Notes: generated by a model not told the origin, from the sequence alone. 64,000 nucleotides of DNA from UBA11475 sp902486425 (GCA_902486425.1 CABTOK010000001.1:62001-126000), one strand, 5' to 3'. Numbered from the stretch's first letter, positions 26,147-35,237 are shown. A program made the numbers and translations.

Positions 26147-26728
26147 ATGACAAAATCTAAAATAGGACAAGTTGTTTCTTACATAGCCATACTGCTTGTT
26201 ATCGTAGCCGTCATCGGTGTTTTCGCCTACTTCACAAACGGATTCACGACCGACTTCAAAACTTTCTACGTTTCGGTAAACGGCAAAGACGTTATGACAT
26301 CTCAAAACGGTTACGTCGTTACGCCGAGCGAGCCTTTGAAAGTGGACGTGAAATACACTTTTGCGTTCAACAAAAACGAAACGAAAGGTTATTCCGTAAA
26401 AATCGTTCCGAACAAGACGGACGAAGATTTCGACTTCTCCGTTGACGGCGAAACGCGTTTCTTCGGCGACGAAAAAGACCTTACAAACGGTTTTGTAATC
26501 GACAAGCGGGAAAAATCTTTCACAGTCGTTCCCAAAGGCGGAACACCGCTCGAAATACTCAAAGCGGTTTATCCCGAAAGTGAAGTTACTTGCGAAAGCA
26601 AAGGTTACAACGATATGTTCACGGTTATTGTTACTTCGTATAACGGCGAATCGAGCGTAAAACTTAATTTCGCGCTCGAACGCAGAGTTACGGGTATCAC
26701 GTTCGACAAGGAGGTGATTGAGTTTTGA
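26147..26728 (+). CDS. Membrane-anchored extracellular protein C
   Basis: A 193-residue protein with an N-terminal membrane segment (VVSYIAILLVIVAVIGVFAY) and a beta-rich outside domain (VSVNGKDVMTSQNGYVVTPS). The C-terminus, RVTGITFDKEVIEF, matches the tail pattern of proteins A and B. It overlaps the start of the next gene, and the strong AAGGAGGTG inside its last codons serves that gene, so the two are translated together. No known family recognised. Confidence 0.6.
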   Translation: MTKSKIGQVVSYIAILLVIVAVIGVFAYFTNGFTTDFKTFYVSVNGKDVMTSQNGYVVTPSEPLKVDVKYTFAFNKNETKGYSVKIVPNKTDEDFDFSVDGETRFFGDEKDLTNGFVIDKREKSFTVVPKGGTPLEILKAVYPESEVTCESKGYNDMFTVIVTSYNGESSVKLNFALERRVTGITFDKEVIEF

Positions 26729-28158
26729 CGCAAACGACAAAAACGAGATTAGTATCAATTTTTCTCGCTTTTGTCTTGGGAATATGTGCCGTCATTACCA
26801 CGGCGGCACAAACGCCCCTTGTGGCAAGAGCGGAAAGCATAACTTATTCGGGAGTAATGGAAGATTTGAAAAAGGATACGTCGTTTAAGCCGGGCAATTA
26901 CCCGACCAAAGCCGACGATTATTCATTACAGATAATCCAACTTGCGGAAAGCAGCGACAAAGAACTTTTCGTTTACGTCTACCAGCCGAGCGGAAAAGTA
27001 AAAGACTTCAAAGCGTCGTCTATAAACATATCGACCACTATAAACGATTCGATTTCGTATCTGAATTACAAACTCGAATTGCTCAATTCAAACGGCGTGT
27101 TTTACAAATACAAAGTTTCGGGGCTTACGGTAAAGGACGATAAAGTAAGATACTACGCCATAAGTTCGATATATCGTCCGTTCGATGAGAGTATAGATAA
27201 ACAAGCAAGCGGCGGAAATACCGTCACCGAAGTCAATTACGCCGTAAACAAGCAATATTGTTTCGGCGAAATAAACGGCAAACCGTATGTCAATTGCGTG
27301 GATATCGAAACGATAGTCGTTACGGATAAGTTTGTAGGTTTCGTTCGCTATCACGACGGGTTCAAACTGTATGTAGGTGCATGCGACAGCCATTTCGTAG
27401 CGTTCAACACAAATAAGCCTATGGACAAACTTCTTGAAGCCGACGTGTATTATACAACGCAAAGTTACGATTGGTCTTCCGTTCCCTTTGTCGGTGTAAA
27501 AGAAACGTTCGGGGATAAAGCGGACAAATACGCCTATCTAAAATACACTGACAAAGTTGAGCATACCGGCGGTGGATTATTTGCGGGAACGTATAAGTGG
27601 GACAGGATTCAGACGATCGACGACTTCATTAAGGGCGAAAACCGCGAGAATATCTACCACGGCGCAGTCCTTGACGTAAAGACTTCATCGAAACTGACGG
27701 ACGAAGCCTTGACCGAACTCAAAGGCAAGAAATGGGTGCTACGTTTTGCAGAAACGAGTTACTCGTTGAGCGGCTATTCTACAACAGGTTCTACGTTTGA
27801 AAGTTATACGCTCGTGGGCGACGTAACGATACTTCGATTGAAGTTTGAAACAGACGGAATTACCTACAACTTGGGCGTTATAGACAACAAGCAATCGGGC
27901 AGCAAAGATCCGTCCAACGAAACGGACATCGACATAAGTCTGAATAAGCGCGGAAAGATGATTTTATATTTGCTTATGCTCATACTTTTAATCATCCTTC
28001 TCGCCCCGATTTTGCCGTATGTTCTGAAAGCAATCGTATGGATAATTTCGCTACCGTTCAAAGGTATTTCGGCGGCTGTAAAATCCACGAAACGACGGCG
28101 CGCCGAGAAGCGTGTCAGAAAAGAATTTGCCGACCGGTGGAACACAAGCGGGAAGTAA
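26725..28158 (+). CDS. Secreted protein with C-terminal membrane hairpin (adsorption-protein-like layout)
   Basis: A 477-residue protein starting at TTG, with AAGGAGGTG nine bases upstream. A cleavable signal (about residues 1-37, ending LVARAES) is followed by about 370 residues outside the cell. Two close hydrophobic segments (ILYLLMLILLIILLAPILPY and VLKAIVWIISLPF) and a basic tail (KSTKRRRAEKRVRKEF) in the cytoplasm complete it. A large exported protein held by its C-terminus and lying before a small membrane peptide and a Zot-like ATPase is the layout of the inovirus pIII-pVI-pI region. Sequence similarity to pIII is not visible, so this is positional inference. Confidence 0.55.
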   Translation: MTQTTKTRLVSIFLAFVLGICAVITTAAQTPLVARAESITYSGVMEDLKKDTSFKPGNYPTKADDYSLQIIQLAESSDKELFVYVYQPSGKVKDFKASSINISTTINDSISYLNYKLELLNSNGVFYKYKVSGLTVKDDKVRYYAISSIYRPFDESIDKQASGGNTVTEVNYAVNKQYCFGEINGKPYVNCVDIETIVVTDKFVGFVRYHDGFKLYVGACDSHFVAFNTNKPMDKLLEADVYYTTQSYDWSSVPFVGVKETFGDKADKYAYLKYTDKVEHTGGGLFAGTYKWDRIQTIDDFIKGENRENIYHGAVLDVKTSSKLTDEALTELKGKKWVLRFAETSYSLSGYSTTGSTFESYTLVGDVTILRLKFETDGITYNLGVIDNKQSGSKDPSNETDIDISLNKRGKMILYLLMLILLIILLAPILPYVLKAIVWIISLPFKGISAAVKSTKRRRAEKRVRKEFADRWNTSGK

Positions 28159-28236
28159 AATCTAACGAAAAGACGCCGGCGGATCGTATGGTTCGTCGGC
28201 GTTAATTATATCTATAAAAAACAGGAGAATTTCAAT

Positions 28237-28380
28237 ATGAAAACACTAAAAAGAATCATAGCGGTTTTACTGCTATTCATAACCATTCTGGCGGTCAGTT
28301 ATATCGTTTATACGGCGAGGCAAATACCGCCCGAAAATACAATTTCGGAGGTGCTGTATGAGATTGCAAAAACGACTTAA
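28237..28380 (+). CDS. 47-residue single-span membrane peptide
   Basis: Reads MKTLKRIIAVLLLFITILAV, then SYIVYTARQIPPENTISEVL and a short tail. One transmembrane helix with a positive N-terminus. RBS CAGGAGAAT. It overlaps the ATPase gene by 23 bases, with that gene's GGAGG inside it, so expression is coupled. Size and position fit a minor coat or assembly peptide if the block is phage-like. Confidence 0.55.
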   Translation: MKTLKRIIAVLLLFITILAVSYIVYTARQIPPENTISEVLYEIAKTT

Positions 28381-30475
28381 TATTGCGCTCACGGTAGCCC
28401 TTACGATAGCATTTATTTTACTCGGAGCGTTCGTGTTCAGAGTTGCCTATTGTCGCACATTTGAGGGTTTAATCGACTTATATGGCGGTTTTAAGTATTA
28501 TTTCCGCGTATTATTCGGTTTTGGGGCGGAAGGTTTACCGAGCGTAACGGACTATTCAAAAGTTATGGAATGGACGGTAATTCTACCGTCGGATTTCGAG
28601 AGTTTCAAGGTCAATGCGACGACATATTTTTCAATGCTTTTCAGCAAGGAAAATTTCTTATCTTGGTTATCTGCGGTAGGCACAAAAGCAAGCGTCTGGG
28701 CAAAGGTTTTAACCATACTTTTGCCGTGTATTATAGCACTTATAATCGTAATAAAACGGCTATACGCAAGCAGCAACACAAAACACAACGTAGATACAAT
28801 TCATTTGCGTGTATTCAAGAAAATATCCGCCGTAACGTATCAACCGAAGAAGCGGTTTATATGCTGTTATATAGACTTCTTGCGTGAGCATTCGTGGATA
28901 TGGATTTCGTGGGCGGTTATGTGGGCGTTTCACTTAAATATCGCAAGTATTGTAATAGAATTTTTCGCCTATTACTTCTTCTTTGCGGTATCGTTTCGAG
29001 CGGATACTATATACACGCAATTCGTAAAACTCGCGCGAGATCTGCAACCGTTTTTCAGGTTCTTTCCGTGGTGGTCGCTCCTTATTATCTGCTACGTTTT
29101 GTTCGAGCGTTGGCGTAAAAAGGTTGCGCTTAACAAATTACGCAAATGCGAAGCGAAGAATTGCGGGTTTATAAACGCATTACCTATCGTTTCGATGACG
29201 TGCGGCAGTATGGGTAAACGCAAAACCACGATGATAACGGATATGACGTTATCCCAAGAAGTAATGTTCAGACAAAAAGCATTCGAGATATTGCAGAAAG
29301 CGGATATGAAATTTCCGTATTTCCCGTGGATATGCTTTGAAAAAGAACTCGCCGCGTGTATGGAATACGGAATGGTATATAACCTTGCGACAGTCAAAGA
29401 ATGGGTAAAACTCAAACGCAGTCGATACGAAAAACACGGCAATGCTTTATGGCAATTATACGGATATGACTGTCAGAGATACGGTTTTACATACGACGAC
29501 GCATTAAAAATAAGCGAATTATTCGACGTGTTAGAAACGTATGCGCAGGCATTTTTCATATACGCTTTGCAAACGAGCCTTATCGTAGCGAACTATTCTA
29601 TACGAACGGATAACCGCTTACTGTCGGAAGACAATTTCCCGTTGTGGGCGTTGGACTTTTTCTCGGAAGCACATCGGCGTAGCAGACACTCTCATATTTT
29701 GGATTTCGACGTGTTAAGGCTTGGTAAAAAGGTTCTTGAAAATAACCCGAACGCAGGCAGTTTCGAGTTCGGTGTTGTGGCTATTACGGAGATAGGAAAA
29801 GAACGCGGAAACAATCTCGAATTACGCGAAGTAAAGAAAAAGAACGACGAAACCAACCAAAAAAACGACCTGTTCAATTCGTGGCTCAAAATGTGCCGAC
29901 ATTCCGCAACGGTAGACAATTTCCCGTTCATAAAAGTGTTTACGGATGAACAACGCCCAGAAAGTTGGGGCGCGGACGCCCGCGACCTTTGCGACATTGT
30001 AAATATCGTTTCCGCAGGTGATACAAAACTTGCTTTGCCGTTTTACACGATAGAAGATATGGTGTCTGAAATAGCGTTTAATCGCTTTATAGCCCTATAT
30101 TACGATTTCAGATACCGCCGCGGCGACAATACTTTGCTCGTGCATATTCTGAAATCCGTAACCACTTGGCTATGGAAACGCAATGCCCGAATTTACAACA
30201 AATACGGTTATTCTATCGTCAAAGTTGAAAAAGAACGCGGAACAATGGACGGTAAGCCCGAAAACAAAAAGTATTTCTTGATGAACTACAAAATTTATCG
30301 TAATCGTTTCACTACGGACTGTTTCTCGGATTATTTCAACGACTTGGCAGGCAAAACGAACGTCGGGCTTATGGACTATATCGAATATGCAACCGAGAAA
30401 GCAAGCGTTGACGAATTGAAAGCACAAAACAGTTATTTCATAAACGGTCTTTACCGTGACGAAGAAGGAGCGTGA
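28358..30475 (+). CDS. Multi-spanning P-loop ATPase with Zot/FtsK-HerA-like layout
   Basis: A 705-residue protein. Hydrophobic segments lie near residues 8-30, 116-134, 180-213 and 236-250. An ATPase-like domain follows. A Walker A variant GSMGKRKTT (283-291) fits GxxGxGKTT with arginine in place of the third glycine. A hydrophobic strand ending VVAITEI (473-479) is a candidate Walker B. EQRPESWGADARDL (531-544) resembles the Q/R-containing segment seen in Zot and coupling ATPases. It lies directly before the rolling-circle initiator (4-bp gap). Zot (pI)-type morphogenesis ATPases of filamentous phages and VirD4-like couplers are the two families to weigh. The absence of other secretion genes favours the first. 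Confidence 0.6.
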   Translation: MRLQKRLNIALTVALTIAFILLGAFVFRVAYCRTFEGLIDLYGGFKYYFRVLFGFGAEGLPSVTDYSKVMEWTVILPSDFESFKVNATTYFSMLFSKENFLSWLSAVGTKASVWAKVLTILLPCIIALIIVIKRLYASSNTKHNVDTIHLRVFKKISAVTYQPKKRFICCYIDFLREHSWIWISWAVMWAFHLNIASIVIEFFAYYFFFAVSFRADTIYTQFVKLARDLQPFFRFFPWWSLLIICYVLFERWRKKVALNKLRKCEAKNCGFINALPIVSMTCGSMGKRKTTMITDMTLSQEVMFRQKAFEILQKADMKFPYFPWICFEKELAACMEYGMVYNLATVKEWVKLKRSRYEKHGNALWQLYGYDCQRYGFTYDDALKISELFDVLETYAQAFFIYALQTSLIVANYSIRTDNRLLSEDNFPLWALDFFSEAHRRSRHSHILDFDVLRLGKKVLENNPNAGSFEFGVVAITEIGKERGNNLELREVKKKNDETNQKNDLFNSWLKMCRHSATVDNFPFIKVFTDEQRPESWGADARDLCDIVNIVSAGDTKLALPFYTIEDMVSEIAFNRFIALYYDFRYRRGDNTLLVHILKSVTTWLWKRNARIYNKYGYSIVKVEKERGTMDGKPENKKYFLMNYKIYRNRFTTDCFSDYFNDLAGKTNVGLMDYIEYATEKASVDELKAQNSYFINGLYRDEEGA

Positions 30476-30479
30476 TATT

Positions 30480-31508
30480 ATGCCATACGGAGAAGCCAAA
30501 ATTTATCACGACGGAAGTCACTTTATTGCCATACCGTATGTTCCTAACCCGCGAAGCCGACGACCAAAACCTCCCGAAGAACAGATTACTGTCGTGAACG
30601 AAAATGCGGATAATGGAACTATAGACGGACTTTCCGAGACCGATGAGCCTACTAACGATACTTCTAAAAAGAGTGAAGCGGCTGTTGTAGAGTCTGTCGA
30701 AAACAGTGGTGGAACGGAAAACAAAACGGAACGTAAACTGACACGTAAGGAATTGTTTGAAGAACTATATAATGAAACGCGAGATAAAAAGCGGAGTGAA
30801 CGTAAGAAGATTATAACAGAGAAAATGTTGCCGTATTTTCGGGATAAGCAAGCGACGGCGGAATTTGTCAACATACAGTTTGAAAGGAAGTTACGGAACA
30901 TTATTTGTCGAAGAGTAAGGCTTATGCGTAAGGTAAACTTGCAAACATTCAACTATTTTTGCACTTTTACTTACGATAGTGCGAAGCATACGGAAGAAAG
31001 TTTTATACGGAAATTAAAAGGCTGTTTTAAGATGATGTGTCATAGAAGGAATTGGAAATACGTAGGGGTATGGGAGCGGTCACCGGAAAAGAAACGATTA
31101 CATTTTCACGGATTATTCTATATTCCCGACGGCGCAATGGTAGGCGAGCTTATAGAGGTACACGATTATTCTCCCATAAAGAAGAAAGTGCAACATACGA
31201 TACAGAACACATATTTCAACGAACGGTTCGGACGTTCGGATTTTAAGCCCGTCGAAGATAGGCGGATGTTGGGCGAGGCTGTCGCATATCTGACGAAATA
31301 TATGGAAAAGACTGGCGAGAAGATAGTGTATTCAAAAGGCTTGCCGCAGTATTTTATTTCAGACATTCTGGACGAGGACGTTGTATGCACGATAGGGCAG
31401 GAAGATAGGAAACTGTTGCTTTACGATAATTTTAATTGCTGTGACGAAGGCTGCCTCGTCGGACCGGTGAGCAAAGAAGTAATAGCACAAATGCGCAAAA
31501 GTAATTAA
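30480..31508 (+). CDS. HUH rolling-circle replication initiator
   Basis: A 342-residue endonuclease. The first ~120 residues are a charged, low-complexity tail. Motif 1 is FCTFTYD (160-166). The metal-binding HUH motif is RLHFHGLFYI (H208, H210). The catalytic tyrosine motif is AYLTKYMEK with two tyrosines (Y270, Y274) flanking the lysine. This YxxKY form is that of phiX174 gpA-like and many phage and plasmid initiators, which nick the plus-strand origin and stay attached to the 5' end. The start at 30480 follows AAGGAG. Origin-like hairpins begin 33 bp after the stop. Confidence 0.85.
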   Translation: MPYGEAKIYHDGSHFIAIPYVPNPRSRRPKPPEEQITVVNENADNGTIDGLSETDEPTNDTSKKSEAAVVESVENSGGTENKTERKLTRKELFEELYNETRDKKRSERKKIITEKMLPYFRDKQATAEFVNIQFERKLRNIICRRVRLMRKVNLQTFNYFCTFTYDSAKHTEESFIRKLKGCFKMMCHRRNWKYVGVWERSPEKKRLHFHGLFYIPDGAMVGELIEVHDYSPIKKKVQHTIQNTYFNERFGRSDFKPVEDRRMLGEAVAYLTKYMEKTGEKIVYSKGLPQYFISDILDEDVVCTIGQEDRKLLLYDNFNCCDEGCLVGPVSKEVIAQMRKSN

Positions 31509-31540
31509 GCGAAAATCCGCACCTCAAAATACGGACAAAA

Positions 31541-31712
31541 AACGGAAAATGCCGTAAACGAAGAATAGCGGTGATTCGCCAAGCGGGTTAGCGGCGAACA
31601 CCGCTTTCGTTACGCTTTCGTTTTCCGTTATTTCGGTCGGTTCGGTTAAGTTTTTGGCGTGTGCTTGTCTGCGCCGCGAAGCGGCGCTCTCGTATCAAGA
31701 CAAGCACACGCC
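31541..31712. other. Origin-like double hairpin downstream of the initiator
   Basis: First structure: AACGGAAAA (31541) pairs with TTTTCCGTT (31621), enclosing AGCGGTGATTCGCC (31567-31580) paired with GGCGAACACCGCT (31593-31605) with a single bulge. Second structure: GGCGTGTGCTTGTCT (31656-31670) pairs perfectly over 15 bp with 31698-31712, and inside its loop GCGCCGC/GCGGCGC (31671/31681) forms a further 7-bp hairpin. Such stacked hairpins next to a rep gene are typical of double-strand or single-strand origins and of phage packaging signals. No nick sequence is assigned. Confidence 0.65.
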
Positions 31713-31928
31713 ACGGTTGCAAATTGCGTTTTATGATGTTTTACAATGTTTCGATAGAGGTCTATACAATTAAAAATATCATAGAAATAAATAAAACAAC
31801 AGAACGAGATTTATGTGGTAATCTTTATAAACATGAATGACTGTATATTGTTATGGAAAAACGCTTGAAAGAATAAATAAAAATAATACACCCAAAAGTG
31901 TAAGTTTATAAAAATTTCATAGAAAATA

Positions 31929-31957
31929 TTGACTTTTTGGAAAGTTTATAGTATAAT
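31929..31957 (+). promoter_or_regulatory. Promoter of ABC cargo, copy 1
   Basis: TTGACT, 17 bp, TATAAT, near consensus. Identical elements occur in copy 2. About 300 bp of leader separates it from the ABC gene. Confidence 0.8.
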
Positions 31958-32024
31958 ATAAAAGAACAGTAGATAGAGTTAGGAATGTTGGAATTCCTAT
32001 AGTAACACAAACCCGACAAGGTAT

Positions 32025-32143
32025 ATGCTATATTTTGCCGAGCAATCTATACTGTAAAAACTATATAGATTTTTTAGTAAATAACAATATAGCGCATAGG
32101 ATTGCGGGACGTTGTGTGTCTCTATTTCCTATGCGTTGTTTTT
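32025..32143 (+). promoter_or_regulatory. Attenuator with leader peptide, copy 1
   Basis: A ten-codon frame MLYFAEQSIL (32025-32057) overlaps the 5' arm of an intrinsic terminator ATCTATA/TATAGAT plus TTTTT (32045-32075). A second stem CGCATAGGA/TCCTATGCG (32093/32127) followed by TTGTTTTTAT comes next. GGTATA before the peptide could pair with TATACT and compete with the first terminator. Layout resembles ribosome-stalling attenuators of resistance genes. The weak point is the short AAGG-to-ATG spacing. Confidence 0.6.
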
Positions 32144-32256
32144 ATATAAATAATGGTGGTAAATCTCAAGGGTTAAATTTGATGTGTTGTGCAATGATAA
32201 TTCCGTAGATATAACCCAGTATGCAAGTTAGTAATAATTATTTCAAGAGGTAAGCT

Positions 32257-34701
32257 ATGTTAAAACTAAATGATGTAACAAAAATTTATCAAACTGCGTC
32301 AAAAGAAAAAGTAACGGCATTATCAAATGTTAGTTTTTCTCTTGATAAAAATGGGCTTGTTTTTATTGTGGGACAATCAGGCAGTGGTAAGACAACATTA
32401 TTGAACCTTATTGGTGGATTGGATATGCCGGAACAGGGAGAAATACTTGTTGACGAACTTGTTTTGGGTAGAGATATTTCATTAGAGAAGTATAGGCAAA
32501 ATTATGTTGGATTTGTTTTCCAGGAATACAATTTGTTGGAAAATTTATCGGTTTATGACAATATAGCTATTGCCGTGTCTGGTTGTACGAAAAAAGAACT
32601 GAATGAAAAAATAGTTAAAGTATTAAAAGAAATTGATCTTTCCGGATATGAAAACAGAAAAATGAACGAATTGTCCGGTGGGCAAAAGCAAAGAGTTGCA
32701 ATTGCAAGAGCTTTAGCAAAAAACACATCGGTTTTACTTTGTGATGAACCCACGGGAAATTTGGATAGTCATACAAGCAAAGAAATATTTGATTTATTGA
32801 AGAAGATTTCTCTCGAGAAAACCGTAATTGTTGTTTCGCACAATGAAGAATTGGCGAAAGAATACGCAGATAGGCTGATACGGATTGCCGACGGGAAAAT
32901 TGTATCAGATCAACAGTATTTAACAGAAAGAAGAGTTAACGGTTCTGGTAGTAAAACGGTCAATAATGTGCCGTTCAGATACAAATTAAAACTTGGATTT
33001 AAAAATTTATTTACACAGAAATTTAAAACCTCGATAGCTGCTTTATTGCTATTGCTTTCGCTGGTAACCGTGTGTATCATGCAAATTTGTCTTAGTTATA
33101 ATTCAGAACGCAACCTTGCGAAATTTTTATCCGGTGAAAGAACGATAGTCGTATTGCAAAACAATTCCAAAAGCGGAATATCCAACCTTGCAGAAAGATA
33201 CCCAATCAAAGCGGATTTATCCAAATATATTTCGGAAGATAGATTTTACGACGGGTATCGCACGATATACGGAACGGTGTTTATCTGTAACAATTCCGAA
33301 ATAAACAAAGATTTTTACGTTAAACAAGATTTAGGTAATAACGAAGTCTATATTTCAGATTATATTGTTGATATCGTAATTAAGTTGAATGGTGATTACG
33401 AAGATTTAGATTATACGAATTATGAGGATTTATTGGGGAAAGAGGTTGTATATCAAAATATAGTTCTTTTTAAGATTGCCGGAATATTCAAAACCGATTA
33501 TAAAGAATACTTGGATGAAAGAGGCAATCAAAAGGAGAATAAGATAACGACTTTTGAAGATAAGGGAATCTATATTAACGCTTATGAGTACAAGCTTAAT
33601 TATGAGTATAATGTCATATATACTACACTTGAAACCTTTAACCGGATGTATATAGGAAAAAACAGTTGTAGTTACCGGCAAGATGAAGGTTATCAAATTT
33701 GTACAACGGAAGCAGATTATCAAGCAAATTTAACGAATATTCATATCTTCAACGGTAGACTGGAAGGCTTACAATATTTTGATAATTCAGGGTATTTGAT
33801 TACCCCAAGACAAGATAATAGAGGCGAGGGGGAATTGTTTAAAGAGCTTCAGGACGATGAGATAGTAATAAATGGTGAATTATATAATTACATATTCGGA
33901 AGCAATATTGATTGGGACGAATTTAGAATGAATTATTGGGACGGAATTTATAGCGGAAATCTTCTGACGGATAAATTATCAAACTTGGGTAAGACGATTG
34001 ATATTTCAATCGAAGATTCTAACGGAAATATTGTAATTGATATTTTCAAGAAAAAAATAGTGGGCGTAAATTCAATTAATAACAAAGATATGGACGGTGA
34101 GGTTATTTATTCTGTTTATGGAACGAAAGAATGTTTTAATATTGCGAATACAAGTCTCGCCGAGCATTATGTTTCGGAACTGCAATGGACGACGCTGAAT
34201 AATAAACAAAAAATATTACAAGATTTAAGAAATGAATCAATTGTAATAGCCGGTACACCGGCCATGTTGATTTATGAAAAAGAGTATATTATAAGTCAAA
34301 TGAGTTATTTCTTAATTGTAATTTCAGTAATACTTTCAATTCTTACAATAATTTCAACTTTCAATTTGGTTAATGCCAAAATCCGTGATAATCAAAAAGA
34401 AATTGGAATTTTGATGGGAATTGGATTTAACAATAAAGACATTATTTGCATATATCTATTTTCTATGCTATGTATGATTTTGTTCTCGTTCTTAATGACT
34501 TTAGCTATCGTTTATTCAGGTGTACACATCGCAAATTTATTACTGCAAACAAAACCGTTTGTCAATATTGTTTTCTTTAACGTTGATTTATTAACTTACC
34601 TTACAATATCGCTGGCAGGACTGATAATAGCTATTTCAAGTTTAATACCACTTTTAACATTGTCAAATAAAAAACCTATTGATATTATAAAAAACAAATA
34701 A
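32257..34701 (+). CDS. ABC transporter with fused ATPase and MacB/FtsX-type permease
   Basis: An 814-residue protein. The N-terminal ATPase (about 1-230) has Walker A GQSGSGKTT (39-47), signature LSGGQKQR and Walker B LLCDEPTGNLD, all intact. After a transmembrane helix (about 265-285) comes an outside domain of roughly 380 residues, then three helices, one with the NAKIRDNQKEIGILMGIG coupling segment of FtsX permeases. This one-chain MacB-like type exports peptides or removes antimicrobials from the membrane rather than importing solutes. It is much more AT-rich than its neighbours and preceded by an inducible-looking leader, so it is probably transferred cargo. Substrate unknown. Confidence 0.85.
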   Translation: MLKLNDVTKIYQTASKEKVTALSNVSFSLDKNGLVFIVGQSGSGKTTLLNLIGGLDMPEQGEILVDELVLGRDISLEKYRQNYVGFVFQEYNLLENLSVYDNIAIAVSGCTKKELNEKIVKVLKEIDLSGYENRKMNELSGGQKQRVAIARALAKNTSVLLCDEPTGNLDSHTSKEIFDLLKKISLEKTVIVVSHNEELAKEYADRLIRIADGKIVSDQQYLTERRVNGSGSKTVNNVPFRYKLKLGFKNLFTQKFKTSIAALLLLLSLVTVCIMQICLSYNSERNLAKFLSGERTIVVLQNNSKSGISNLAERYPIKADLSKYISEDRFYDGYRTIYGTVFICNNSEINKDFYVKQDLGNNEVYISDYIVDIVIKLNGDYEDLDYTNYEDLLGKEVVYQNIVLFKIAGIFKTDYKEYLDERGNQKENKITTFEDKGIYINAYEYKLNYEYNVIYTTLETFNRMYIGKNSCSYRQDEGYQICTTEADYQANLTNIHIFNGRLEGLQYFDNSGYLITPRQDNRGEGELFKELQDDEIVINGELYNYIFGSNIDWDEFRMNYWDGIYSGNLLTDKLSNLGKTIDISIEDSNGNIVIDIFKKKIVGVNSINNKDMDGEVIYSVYGTKECFNIANTSLAEHYVSELQWTTLNNKQKILQDLRNESIVIAGTPAMLIYEKEYIISQMSYFLIVISVILSILTIISTFNLVNAKIRDNQKEIGILMGIGFNNKDIICIYLFSMLCMILFSFLMTLAIVYSGVHIANLLLQTKPFVNIVFFNVDLLTYLTISLAGLIIAISSLIPLLTLSNKKPIDIIKNK

Positions 34702-34724
34702 ATGGAGGTTGTTAAATGAAACAC

Positions 34725-34901
34725 TTGCTTTTTGCGTAGTTTTCGGTTTTGCTACAACGGGCTTATATTCTTCGCCGTCTATGGTGTAAAGCGTTCCTTC
34801 GATGCTTTCTTCTTCAAAGTAATGGATTGCCCAGCCGTAAACGGTAGCATCGTCAACACAGGCGGAAGAAGCACCTTTTTCTGCAAGTTTTCTTGCTTCG
34901 T
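34725..34901 (-). pseudogene. Fragment of a pcfK-like gene
   Basis: About 175 bp closely matching the middle of the intact pcfK-MutS gene (39440-39615), in the same orientation. Its minus-strand translation reads VDDATVYGWAIHYFEEESIE, then GTLYTIDGEEYKPVV. It is flanked on the left by a few codons (MKHLLFA after GGAGG) that look like the cut start of a gene following the ABC transporter. On the right it joins directly to the half hairpin of leader copy 2. It marks a recombination junction. Confidence 0.8.
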
Positions 34902-35141
34902 CGTATCAAGACAAGCACACGCCAGGGTTGCAAATTGACTTTTTTTGATGTTTTACAATGTTCCGATAGAGGTCTATACAATCAAAAATATTATAGAAAT
35001 AAGTAGATTAACAGAACAGGATTTATGTTGTTGTCCGTATAAACATGAATGACGGTGTATTGTTATGGAAAGTCGCTTGAAAAAATAAATAAAAATGATA
35101 CGACTAAAATTGCAAAACTTATAATAATGTCACAGCAATTA

Positions 35142-35170
35142 TTGACTTTTTGGAAAGTTTGTAGTATAAT
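35142..35170 (+). promoter_or_regulatory. Promoter of lipoprotein genes, copy 2
   Basis: TTGACT, 17 bp, TATAAT, matching copy 1. Confidence 0.8.
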
Positions 35171-35237
35171 ACAATTGAGCAGTAGATAGAGTAGGAATGT
35201 TAAAAGTCCCGATAGTAACACAAACCCGACAAGGTAT

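Larger units (their letters stand above)
31691..32150 (+). repeat. Leader repeat, copy 1 (before ABC transporter)
   Basis: About 460 bp that recur at 34904-35363 with substitutions and short gaps. Both copies start in the right arm of the large hairpin (cgtatcaagacaagcacacg) and end after the second attenuator stem. The stretch from AGTAACACAAACCCGACAAG through the leader peptide is almost unchanged. Confidence 0.8.
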
